Assembly (NCBI GenBank): GCA_030753015.1
Contig: JASMDC010000017.1
Span: 1 to 64,000 of the forward strand
DNA length: 64,000 nt
Reading direction: 5' to 3'
Source: Candidatus Undinarchaeales archaeon
GTDB taxonomy: Archaea > SpSt-1190 > JASMDC01
Below the pieces are notes generated by a model. That model was not told the origin of the DNA and did no database searches. It saw only the letters and a list, made by a program, of their open reading frames with translations. Shown piece after piece: positions 50,865 through 57,872 of this stretch. The position numbers were made by a program, and so were the translations under genes. The stretch's first letter is position 1. Every line of letters begins with the position of its first letter.

Positions 50865-51518
50865 ATGCTCGCCGCGATCATCCCAGCCTTCCACGAGACC
50901 GATGCTATCGCCACTGTGGTCAAGAACACACTCCCTCACGTCGACCGCGTTGTAGTGGTGGATGATGGATCGAAGGACGGGACCGACGCCGCTGCCCGCG
51001 AAGCCGGAGCTGAGGTCGTTGTCCATCCGGAGAACCGTGGGAAGGGCGCGGCCATGGAGACGGGCGTTGCCGCCGTGGCCGCTGATATCTATGTGATGCT
51101 CGACGCTGACGGTCAGCATGACCCTTCCGATATCCCTCAACTGGTTAAGGGGCTGGAGGGAAGCACAATGTGTATCGGGAGCAGGTTCCTGGGGGATATT
51201 TCCCAGATGCCCTTCCAGCGACGGCTGTCCAACCGCCTCGTTAGTGGCATATGCACCCTCACAACCGGTATTCACCTCACTGATGTCCAGTCAGGGTTCC
51301 GTGCGTTCCGCGGTGAGCACGCTGCAGAACTTGTGCGTGGTTTCGAGCGCTATACAGTGGAGGTCGGGATGGTGCTCCGTGCCGCCGACCTCAGTCTTGT
51401 CGTGACCGAGACGCCCATCATTGCAGTCTACGGCGACGAGCGCTCAAAGGTCAATCCGCTGGTCGACGGCCTGCGCGTGATCCGCCTCCTCGTAGGCCAC
51501 CTCCTGGGTCGTCGGTGA
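50865..51518 (+). CDS. family 2 glycosyltransferase (polyprenyl-phosphate sugar synthase-like)
   Basis: This 217-residue GT-A enzyme has RVVVVDDGSKDGTDAAAREA, metal-binding MLDADGQHDPSDI, GSRFLGD and VQSGFRAFRGEHA. It is a compact DPM1-like enzyme without a membrane domain. The gene follows pth2 after nine bases and so belongs to the carS operon, hinting that the sugar is attached to a lipid carrier made from the same isoprenoid pool. Confidence 0.86.
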   Translation: MLAAIIPAFHETDAIATVVKNTLPHVDRVVVVDDGSKDGTDAAAREAGAEVVVHPENRGKGAAMETGVAAVAADIYVMLDADGQHDPSDIPQLVKGLEGSTMCIGSRFLGDISQMPFQRRLSNRLVSGICTLTTGIHLTDVQSGFRAFRGEHAAELVRGFERYTVEVGMVLRAADLSLVVTETPIIAVYGDERSKVNPLVDGLRVIRLLVGHLLGRR

Positions 51519-51520
51519 AC

Positions 51521-51529
51521 CTTTAAAAG
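51521..51529 (+). promoter_or_regulatory. TATA box of the zinc-finger/dphB pair
   Basis: CTTTAAAAG lies 26-34 bases before the GTG at 51555, giving a leaderless start for the small zinc-finger gene and through it dphB. Confidence 0.5.
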
Positions 51530-51554
51530 CGATGATTGGACCATCCACCTTTTT

Positions 51555-51734
51555 GTGAGAACAGACGAGGTCACAGAATGCTTCTTCTGCATGATCGTAG
51601 AGGACGATCCAGTGCAGACGCCCCTGGTGTGCGATGAGTGTGGCACGCCCGCCTGTTGCGCACGGGGACATATGGAGCACGAGATAGAGGGCGACGCCAT
51701 CCGGCACGTGTGTCAGGACTGCCTCGATGGCTAA
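51555..51734 (+). CDS. 59-residue B-box-like zinc finger protein
   Basis: This small gene encodes cysteine and histidine pairs in the order CFFC, CDEC, CC, H-x3-H, CQDC, enough to bind two zinc ions in a cross-brace like that of B-box or AN1 fingers. It starts at GTG 51555 at leaderless distance from a TATA box and overlaps the dphB start by eight bases, so dphB translation is probably coupled to it. The dense metal-ligand pattern makes chance very unlikely. Function is unknown; protein binding is the usual role of such fingers. Confidence 0.75.
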   Translation: MRTDEVTECFFCMIVEDDPVQTPLVCDECGTPACCARGHMEHEIEGDAIRHVCQDCLDG

Positions 51735-52560
51735 GGGTCAGCTCATCCTTATCGGCCTGGGGCTTTACGATGAGCGAAGCCCGTCCCTTGAAGCTCTAGA
51801 GACCATGCGCTCCTGCACGACACTGTTCGCTGAATTCTACACGGGTCTCATGGCTGGGCTCGATCCCACACGTCTTGAAGAGCTCGTGGGTGGACCTATC
51901 GAAGTGCTCAGCCGCGAGGAGGTAGAGTCACGGGCGGAGCGGATAATCGAGGCCTCCGCGAAGGGTGATGTGGGATTCCTGGTCCAAGGGGACCCCATGG
52001 TCGCCACGACACATCCTGACCTGAGATTGCGGGCCCATGCGGAGGGTGTCGCTACCCGTGTTGTGCACGGCGCCTCCATCTACTCGGCAGTTGGAGTGAC
52101 GGGGCTTCAGCTCGTGCGGTTCGGCAAGGCGGGTTCCGTACCTTTTCCCCATCCCAGCTACCTTCCCACTTCGCCGCTCGAGGTGGTCCACCAGAACCTT
52201 GAGCGGGACTGCCATACCCTGCTGGTCATGGACATAGTGGCGGACGAGGGACGCTACATGACCGCTAACGAGGGCATGGACACTCTCATGACTATGGAAC
52301 GTCGACTTGCGGAGCGGCGGAGTGGCCCGCTTCCGGACGGTGCTCCTCGGATCGATGGTGACTCCCTGATGATAGCCCTGGCCCGGGCCGGATCCCCGGA
52401 GCCCGTGGTGCGGGCCGGCCCCCTCCGGACGCTGCAGAGGGAGGACATCGGCCCACCGCCTCATCTGCTCGTGGTCCCCGCCAAGCTCCATTACATGGAG
52501 GCGGCCTACCTCCACGCCTTCGCCGGACTGCCGGCGGAGCTCGTCCCCGATGAGGGGTGA
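51727..52560 (+). CDS. dphB: diphthine synthase
   Basis: This 277-residue methyltransferase of the tetrapyrrole-methylase fold carries out the repeated SAM-dependent methylation step in making diphthamide on elongation factor 2. Marks are LILIGLGLYDERSPSLEALE at the N-terminus, the SAM loop FLVQGDPMVATTH, and GASIYSAVGVTGLQLVRFGK. Length matches other archaeal DphB. The start ATG lies inside the end of the small zinc-finger gene. Confidence 0.94.
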   Translation: MAKGQLILIGLGLYDERSPSLEALETMRSCTTLFAEFYTGLMAGLDPTRLEELVGGPIEVLSREEVESRAERIIEASAKGDVGFLVQGDPMVATTHPDLRLRAHAEGVATRVVHGASIYSAVGVTGLQLVRFGKAGSVPFPHPSYLPTSPLEVVHQNLERDCHTLLVMDIVADEGRYMTANEGMDTLMTMERRLAERRSGPLPDGAPRIDGDSLMIALARAGSPEPVVRAGPLRTLQREDIGPPPHLLVVPAKLHYMEAAYLHAFAGLPAELVPDEG

Positions 52561-52622
52561 GCCGACGCTCCCGGGCGTTCGATAGATAAAGTATAGTATC
52601 CATCCAGTCCAACGGCGGGACC

Positions 52623-52871
52623 ATGGCCCAGGGACAGACGATGAACATGACGTTCTTGCTCTATCTCGCTGCCTTCCTGCTGTTGCTAAGGGGTGGGTTC
52701 TATGATATCGTGGCCGGTTCCCTAGGTATCTTTCATGTCCGTAGTGCTCATCCTCGCAATGGATCTGTACAGCGTGGTGTTCCTGATCCTACGACAGCGA
52801 AGGTCGGATGCACAGGGCCCTACGAAAGAAGGACCACCCGGCTGGCCTCCTGCTCGTCCTTGATCTCGTAG
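52623..52871 (+). CDS. small membrane protein, possibly frameshifted
   Basis: This 82-residue frame begins with a membrane helix (MTFLLYLAAFLLLLRGGFYD). After about residue 38 its sequence turns to a Pro/Arg/Cys-rich tail that looks unlike protein, and its end overlaps taw1. In the next frame, from ATG 52735 to TGA 52863, a second hydrophobic helix appears (SVVLILAMDLYSVVFLILRQ). A two-helix protein broken by a one-base shift near 52735-52745 is likely; two overlapping small genes are the alternative. AAAGTATAG at about 52587-52595 fits a promoter. Confidence 0.5.
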   Translation: MAQGQTMNMTFLLYLAAFLLLLRGGFYDIVAGSLGIFHVRSAHPRNGSVQRGVPDPTTAKVGCTGPYERRTTRLASCSSLIS

Positions 52872-53731
52872 CCGGTCGCTTTCGCGATCCGCTTGGCGAA
52901 GTCCTTTACCTCTTGATGGGACGGCATGGCCTCGCGGGGAAGACGTTTGCGGGAAAAACCCACATGCATGTATGACTTACACTCGATATAGGTCGGTTCG
53001 GCCTTCTTGATGAGCTGGGCGTAGCCCTCGGGATTGGTCATGTTATGTCCCTTGACCAAGGTGAGCCTGATGACCGTCCTGCAGCGGAACGACGGGAGCT
53101 TCTCGAGGCTCTCGTTCAGCCGGTCCCAGGAAGAAGCGTCCATGGGCCTGTCCATGGCAAGGTACCGTTCACGGTCAGGGGCGTCGAGGGATATGTAGAG
53201 CTGGGTCGGTTCCGTGAACGTGGGGAGCCGGTCCGGCCGAGTGCCGTTCGTGACCAGAAATGTAGTGATCCCGCGGTTGTGGAACTCGAATATGAGGTCG
53301 TCGATCCGGCTGTAGAGTGTGGGCTCGCCCGCAAGTGAGATGGCGGCGTTGCGGGGGCTGAACGACTCCTCCAAACGGTCCTTATCGACTTCGTCAAGTC
53401 CTTTGAACCCTATGAGCAGCTTGCGCTGGGCGGCTATCGCTCCGTCCACGATGTCCTTGGGCTCGTCCACATCCTCGTCCATCTCACCCCCCAGTGTGTT
53501 CTCCACGGGGCGCCAGCAGAGGAGACATTGGTGGTTGCACCACCCGACCGCAGGGGTCATCTGGAGGCAGCGGTGGCTCTCGATCCCGTAGAATTTCTGC
53601 TTGTAGCACACTCGACCTTCTCGAATCGAGCGTTTCGTCCAGTGGCAGGTCTTGACCGCTGAGTGCTTGCCGATCACCGCGTAATGGTGCTTGATGAGCA
53701 GTTCACGAAGCTCGGGGGTGAGCTCGGGCAT
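52820..53731 (-). CDS. taw1: tRNA 4-demethylwyosine synthase
   Basis: This 303-residue radical SAM enzyme converts N1-methylguanosine-37 of tRNA-Phe to 4-demethylwyosine using pyruvate. The radical cluster motif is CNHQCLLC (C65, C69, C72). Three further cysteines upstream (C29, C42, C55) can hold the second iron-sulfur cluster known in Taw1. Other family stretches are ISLAGEPTLYSRIDDLIFEF, FLVTNGTRPDRL and YMHVGFSRKRLPREAMP. ATG 53731 is chosen as it matches the family's N-terminus; the longer frame to 53863 is Pro/Arg-rich and unlikely. Confidence 0.94.
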   Translation of the reverse strand: MPELTPELRELLIKHHYAVIGKHSAVKTCHWTKRSIREGRVCYKQKFYGIESHRCLQMTPAVGWCNHQCLLCWRPVENTLGGEMDEDVDEPKDIVDGAIAAQRKLLIGFKGLDEVDKDRLEESFSPRNAAISLAGEPTLYSRIDDLIFEFHNRGITTFLVTNGTRPDRLPTFTEPTQLYISLDAPDRERYLAMDRPMDASSWDRLNESLEKLPSFRCRTVIRLTLVKGHNMTNPEGYAQLIKKAEPTYIECKSYMHVGFSRKRLPREAMPSHQEVKDFAKRIAKATGYEIKDEQEASRVVLLS

Positions 53732-53938
53732 GATATCTTGGGGTGGAGGGCACACTTTTGAATGTTTGGAAAACTGGGCAGAACAAGGCAGCGGCGAGCG
53801 CGTGACCGGCGCCCGCCGCCGCGGGTTGGGAGGGGGAGGGAGCAAAGCTCCCGGACGGACCATCGTCGCCTTCCCCTACGGGCGACTCCCCTTCAGCGCG
53901 GACTGCCAGCACGCTTTCGGGGGTCCTTGACACCTTTT

Positions 53939-55009
53939 TCACTCGTGGATCTTCTGGACCTGCTCCTTGGCACGGAGGCGTTTCATGTCGCGAACGACAT
54001 CGGACAGTTCACGCACGTTCTCCGCGATCGTTGGGAAGATCCGCTGGAGCACACGCTGGAGCGCATTGATCTGGGCGCCCACGCCCTCAAGCTCCTTGCT
54101 GTACTCCTCCAAGCGCACGGTGGAGTGCTCCTGCAGTTCCACATAGCGCGACTTGAGCTCGGCCAGTTCCTCACGGATCTCGGCCATGCTCTCGTGCAGG
54201 TCGGTGCGGAAGGACTCGAGATCCTCGATGCGGACTTCAGCTTCCTTCCATTTCTCGTCCACGATCTTCTCTACCAAGGCCTCGATATTTCGTCCACCGG
54301 GAGCTCCGGGGCCTCCCATGTCGGGTCCCATTCCCGGTGGTCCCATTCCTGGCGGTCCGCCCATTCCTGGCGGTCCGCCCATTCCTGGTGGCCCCATTCC
54401 CGGTGGCCCCATTCCCGGTGGTCCCATTCCTGGTGGTCCCATTCCTGGTGGTCCCATTCCTGGTGGCCCCATCCCAGGTGGTCCCATTCCTGGTGGCCCC
54501 ATCCCAGGTGGTCCCATTCCTGGTGGTCCCATGTCCATCCCTGGTGGTCCCATCCCTGGTGGTCCCATTCCTGGTGGTCCCATGTCCATCCCCGGTGGTC
54601 CCATTCCTGGTGGTCCCATCCCTGGTGGCCCCATACCGGGGGGTCCCATTCCTGGCGGACCCATACCGGGCGGTCCCATATCCATTCCTGGCGGTCCCAT
54701 CCCCGGCGGTCCCATCCCTGGTGGACCCATACCGGGCGGCCCCATTCCTGGTGGTCCTCCCGGGGGTCCCATTCCTGGGGGCCCCATCCCTGGTTGCCCC
54801 ATACCTGGCGGTCCCATTCCTGGTGCTCCTCCCATACCCATTTTCATGTCTGCTTGCTGCATTGCAGCTTGGATATCATCAGGTGTGAATCCCTCTTGAG
54901 AGAGGTTCTGAAAGATCACGTTGTCGGGCATTCCCTGCGAGCGCATGTTAACGACCTCGTTGACAGGAGGTCCCTTTTTCCCGAGGAATTTACCCAGAAG
55001 CGAGTCCAT
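53939..55009 (-). CDS. UBA-like, Gly-Pro-Pro-Met tract, coiled-coil protein
   Basis: In this 356-residue protein, residues 15-55 match the shared short helical domain (NEVVNMRSQGMPDNVIFQNL, GFTPDDIQAAMQQA), but no membrane segment follows. Residues about 60-235 are almost pure repeats of GMGPP, sometimes with D. The last 120 residues are a coiled coil (WKEAEVRIEDLESFRTDLHE, LAELKSRYVELQEH) with a final basic helix. It starts two bases after the stop of the coiled-coil gene at 55012, as an operon next to the secretion ATPase. A spacer or scaffold role in the machine is plausible. Confidence 0.78.
   Translation of the reverse strand: MDSLLGKFLGKKGPPVNEVVNMRSQGMPDNVIFQNLSQEGFTPDDIQAAMQQADMKMGMGGAPGMGPPGMGQPGMGPPGMGPPGGPPGMGPPGMGPPGMGPPGMGPPGMDMGPPGMGPPGMGPPGMGPPGMGPPGMGPPGMDMGPPGMGPPGMGPPGMDMGPPGMGPPGMGPPGMGPPGMGPPGMGPPGMGPPGMGPPGMGPPGMGPPGMGGPPGMGGPPGMGPPGMGPDMGGPGAPGGRNIEALVEKIVDEKWKEAEVRIEDLESFRTDLHESMAEIREELAELKSRYVELQEHSTVRLEEYSKELEGVGAQINALQRVLQRIFPTIAENVRELSDVVRDMKRLRAKEQVQKIHE
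54310..54830. repeat. tandem 12-15 base repeats coding for the GPPGM tract
   Basis: About 35 imperfect units of the type GGTCCCATTCCTGGT run head to tail, with CCATGTCCATCC inserted in some. Third-base differences between neighbours show that the array is maintained at the protein level rather than freshly copied, but slippage can change its length. On the plus strand it leaves a false open frame rich in Trp, Ser and His. Confidence 0.85.
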
Positions 55010-55011
55010 GG

Positions 55012-55425
55012 TTACTTGCGCTCCTCCACGATATTTCTGGCGATTCGCTCAACATCGGCCGAGGTGAGGATGTTGGCGGGGTTGACGAGGTCGATGAAGC
55101 TCTCGAGCTCAAGAAGTTTCCCGCGAGGGGCGAACTTCTGCATCTCGACGCGCATGAGCTTGAGCTCCTTGATGATGCGACCGATCTGGTCGCGCAATTC
55201 TTCAGTGGCGATTGTGACGTTCTTGAGGTGACTGGCCGTCTTTTTGGACTCTTCCATGTAGTTGTTGTTGAGCATCTCAAGGTCGCCGGAAACCTTCTTG
55301 ATCCGGTCCTCGAGCATACGGATGCGGCGGCTGTTGGAGATAGCTGTCTTGGACGCCTCGTTGATGGCGTTCATCAGCTGGGGGTCGGCTCCGCCCCCCA
55401 TGAACCGGCCCATGTCTAATGGCAC
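55012..55425 (-). CDS. coiled-coil protein of the pilus-like locus
   Basis: This 137-residue protein is mostly coiled coil (INEASKTAISNSRRIRMLED, LRDQIGRIIKELKLMRVEMQ). A short C-terminal globular piece, LELESFIDLVNPANILTSAD, resembles the end of archaellum proteins FlaD/FlaE, which have a similar aspartate-leucine-valine-asparagine-proline core. GGAGGT ten bases before the GTG start is one of few clear ribosome sites here. The genes diverge from the ATPase gene, a common setting for such accessory subunits. Confidence 0.7.
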   Translation of the reverse strand: MPLDMGRFMGGGADPQLMNAINEASKTAISNSRRIRMLEDRIKKVSGDLEMLNNNYMEESKKTASHLKNVTIATEELRDQIGRIIKELKLMRVEMQKFAPRGKLLELESFIDLVNPANILTSADVERIARNIVEERK

Positions 55426-55522
55426 TGTGGCTATACCTCCTGCTACTCTTTTACTTTACATTACTAATAAAGGTTAGCAGTTTCGATTCCTGGTGCCCGT
55501 TCCCGGTGCTTGTAGCCATCCT

Positions 55523-55560
55523 TTATAATACAGGAAGAACACTACTTCTACTAGAGGAGA
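55523..55560 (+). promoter_or_regulatory. promoter and ribosome site of the secretion ATPase
   Basis: TATAATAC at 55523-55530 is followed by GAGGAGAG at about 55554-55561, just before ATG 55565. Transcription should begin near 55555, so the mRNA has at most a very short leader. Confidence 0.45.
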
Positions 55561-55564
55561 GACC

Positions 55565-57868
55565 ATGGTTCGTCCGGCGGTGGCCTGCTGCGAGTTCGAG
55601 CTCGTGGGCGAGGAGAGCGGTGAGGACACGATCCGCGTGAACTGTGTGGGGTGTCCCTACGGTTCATCCCTCGAGGACAGCGAGGTCTGCATGCTCAGGA
55701 CCATGAACAAGCTCTCCCAGGTGCGGACCGCGAGCCGGGTGATCCTGGCCGAGCGTCGGCTCTATGAGTACGGTCAGAACCAGACCGCCATGCTCAAGGA
55801 GATCATTCGTGTTATCGAGCAGATCCGCGCCACGCCCCAGCTCTTCAGCCCGGCGATGATGGGCACCAACAACATCCGCTGCACTCGGTGCTTCCCGGCG
55901 CGCTTCCGCTACATGCAGACCATGGTCACCGACACCCTACGCCGGGACCCGGTCTCCGCCTACGTGGACATGCGCAGGACCATCCGACACGAGGAGATGT
56001 ACGTCAAGAAGGAGGTGGGCGAGTGCCAGGCATGCACGGCCTACTACGTCTCTCGGGTGCTCAAGGTGGTACTCAACCTGTTTGAGGGCCTTCACCTCAT
56101 CCGGGGATTGAAGCCCTATCTCGAGGGCCACCGCGAGGGCGACCGGAGCATCTATCAGAAGGTGCTCAAGCCGGCCATCCGCCCCAACTTCATGCTCACG
56201 CGCATGATGGCGGACTTCCCTCAGGATGCAGAGGAGGTGGATAGTTACAAGGTACCGGGCGACATCAAGGTCACCATCCTGAAGGTCCCCGGCGCGGTCC
56301 GCTTTATTTATCATACAATGCCTCCCGAGCTCAGGCTCTCCGAGGACGAGTTCAGTGTCCTCGATATGGCCCGGCAGGTATTGGCCGCCCACAATCCCGA
56401 GAGCGCCGAGCTGCTGGACCCGGAGCGCATGCGCACCACCTTCCTCGACATATCCAAGGACCTCATCAGCGAGTTCGCGCTGCGCGAGCAGATCCAGTTC
56501 GACAGGGATCGGTTGGACGTGCTCTCCGAGGTGCTCACCCGCGAGACAACCGGGTACGGTATCCTAGAGGTCATGCTCGCCGACGAACGGGCACAGGACC
56601 TGTCGGTGAACGCGCCGCCCGGGGAGCTGCCGGTGTTCATCTTTCACGCTGACTTCGAGGACATGGAGTCCAACATCATCCCCACACGCGAGGAGGTGGA
56701 GAGCTGGGCCGCCCGCATGCGTCTATCGTCCGGCCGCCCCCTGGACCAGGCCAATCCCATTCTCGACACGTCCATCGAGCTGCCCTTCGCCCGCGCACGT
56801 GTGTGCGCAGTCACCCGCTCGTTGTCAGCCTATGGGCTGGCCTTCTCCATTCGGCGTCACCGGGACAATCCCTGGACCCATCCCCTGTTCATGAAGGTGA
56901 AGATGATCAACGCCCTCGGGTGTGGGCTGATGTCCTTCTTCATCGACGGCGCCCGCACCATGCTCATATGCGGTACCCGCGGCTCGGGGAAGTCGGCGTT
57001 CCTCGGCTCGAACCTAATTGAGATCATGCGGCGTTATCGCATCATCACCATTGAGGACACCCTGGAGCTGCCTACGGTGTTCATGCGCAAGTTGGGGTTC
57101 AACATCCTCTCCATGAAGGTGGGCTCGGCGGTGGGCGGGGCATCCAGCTCCGAGCTGACGCCCGCTGACGGCATCCGGTCGTCCCTGCGTCTTGGCGACT
57201 CGGCCCTCATCCTGGGCGAGGTGCGCTCACTTGAGACGCTCGCACTTTACGAGGCCATGCGGGTCGGCGCGGCGGCCAACGTGGTGGCGGGGACCATCCA
57301 CGGCGACAGCCCCTTCGGTGTGTTCGACCGTGTGGTCAACGACCTGGGGGTTCCCAAGACATCTTTCAAGGCGACCGACATAATCGTGTTCGTACGCCCC
57401 ATCCGCTCAGCGGACGGGCTGCACAAGCTTCGGCGCGTCACCGAGATCGTGGAGGTTGGCAAGGAATGGGTGGACGATCCCGAGCGGGAGAACGCCTTTC
57501 ATACCCTCATGGAGTACGACACCAAGAAGGATGAGATGATTCCCACCTCCACCCTCATCGACGGCGAGTCGGAGGCCATCTCGGCCATATCCGGAACGGT
57601 CAAGGAGTGGGTGGGCAACTTCGATGCCGTATGGGCTAACATCGAGATGCGCGCCGAGTACAAGCGACGTATTCTCGACTACGTGACCAGGGCGAAGCTG
57701 CCACAGCTTCTCGAGGCGCCTTTCGTGGTGAGATGCAACGACATGTTCCACATCCTAGTGGGCGAGGTGACCGACGAGCTGGGGAGCGCTGTCCCGGACG
57801 AGGTGCTCGGACGCTGGACCCTGTGGCTCCGCAAGGCGATCAAGGAGGAGCGGACCCGAAAGAAGTGA
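55565..57868 (+). CDS. FlaI/GspE-type secretion or pilus ATPase with N-terminal zinc domain
   Basis: This 767-residue protein has a C-terminal ATPase of the type II/IV secretion superfamily, with Walker A GTRGSGKS at 470-477 and Walker B and Glu in SALILGEVRS near 550. The His box is GTIHGDSPFGVFDRVVNDLG. It powers assembly of pili or archaella with a membrane platform protein. The N-terminal 170 residues are unusual: four cysteine pairs (CVGC, CTRC, CQAC and separate Cys) that can bind zinc. This region is longer than in FlaI. It is followed by the platform protein after four bases. Confidence 0.9.
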   Translation: MVRPAVACCEFELVGEESGEDTIRVNCVGCPYGSSLEDSEVCMLRTMNKLSQVRTASRVILAERRLYEYGQNQTAMLKEIIRVIEQIRATPQLFSPAMMGTNNIRCTRCFPARFRYMQTMVTDTLRRDPVSAYVDMRRTIRHEEMYVKKEVGECQACTAYYVSRVLKVVLNLFEGLHLIRGLKPYLEGHREGDRSIYQKVLKPAIRPNFMLTRMMADFPQDAEEVDSYKVPGDIKVTILKVPGAVRFIYHTMPPELRLSEDEFSVLDMARQVLAAHNPESAELLDPERMRTTFLDISKDLISEFALREQIQFDRDRLDVLSEVLTRETTGYGILEVMLADERAQDLSVNAPPGELPVFIFHADFEDMESNIIPTREEVESWAARMRLSSGRPLDQANPILDTSIELPFARARVCAVTRSLSAYGLAFSIRRHRDNPWTHPLFMKVKMINALGCGLMSFFIDGARTMLICGTRGSGKSAFLGSNLIEIMRRYRIITIEDTLELPTVFMRKLGFNILSMKVGSAVGGASSSELTPADGIRSSLRLGDSALILGEVRSLETLALYEAMRVGAAANVVAGTIHGDSPFGVFDRVVNDLGVPKTSFKATDIIVFVRPIRSADGLHKLRRVTEIVEVGKEWVDDPERENAFHTLMEYDTKKDEMIPTSTLIDGESEAISAISGTVKEWVGNFDAVWANIEMRAEYKRRILDYVTRAKLPQLLEAPFVVRCNDMFHILVGEVTDELGSAVPDEVLGRWTLWLRKAIKEERTRKK

Positions 57869-57872
57869 TGCC

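Noticed and set aside
53732..53938. Possible gene in the 207-base GC-rich gap after taw1
   Set aside because: Frames in this gap are Pro/Arg/Gly-rich in all directions, with no start signal; I treat it as non-coding.
53762..55231. Long plus-strand open frame rich in Trp, Ser, His and Pro
   Set aside because: It is the antisense shadow of the GPPGM repeat tract and the two coiled-coil genes on the minus strand; its composition follows directly from the repeat.
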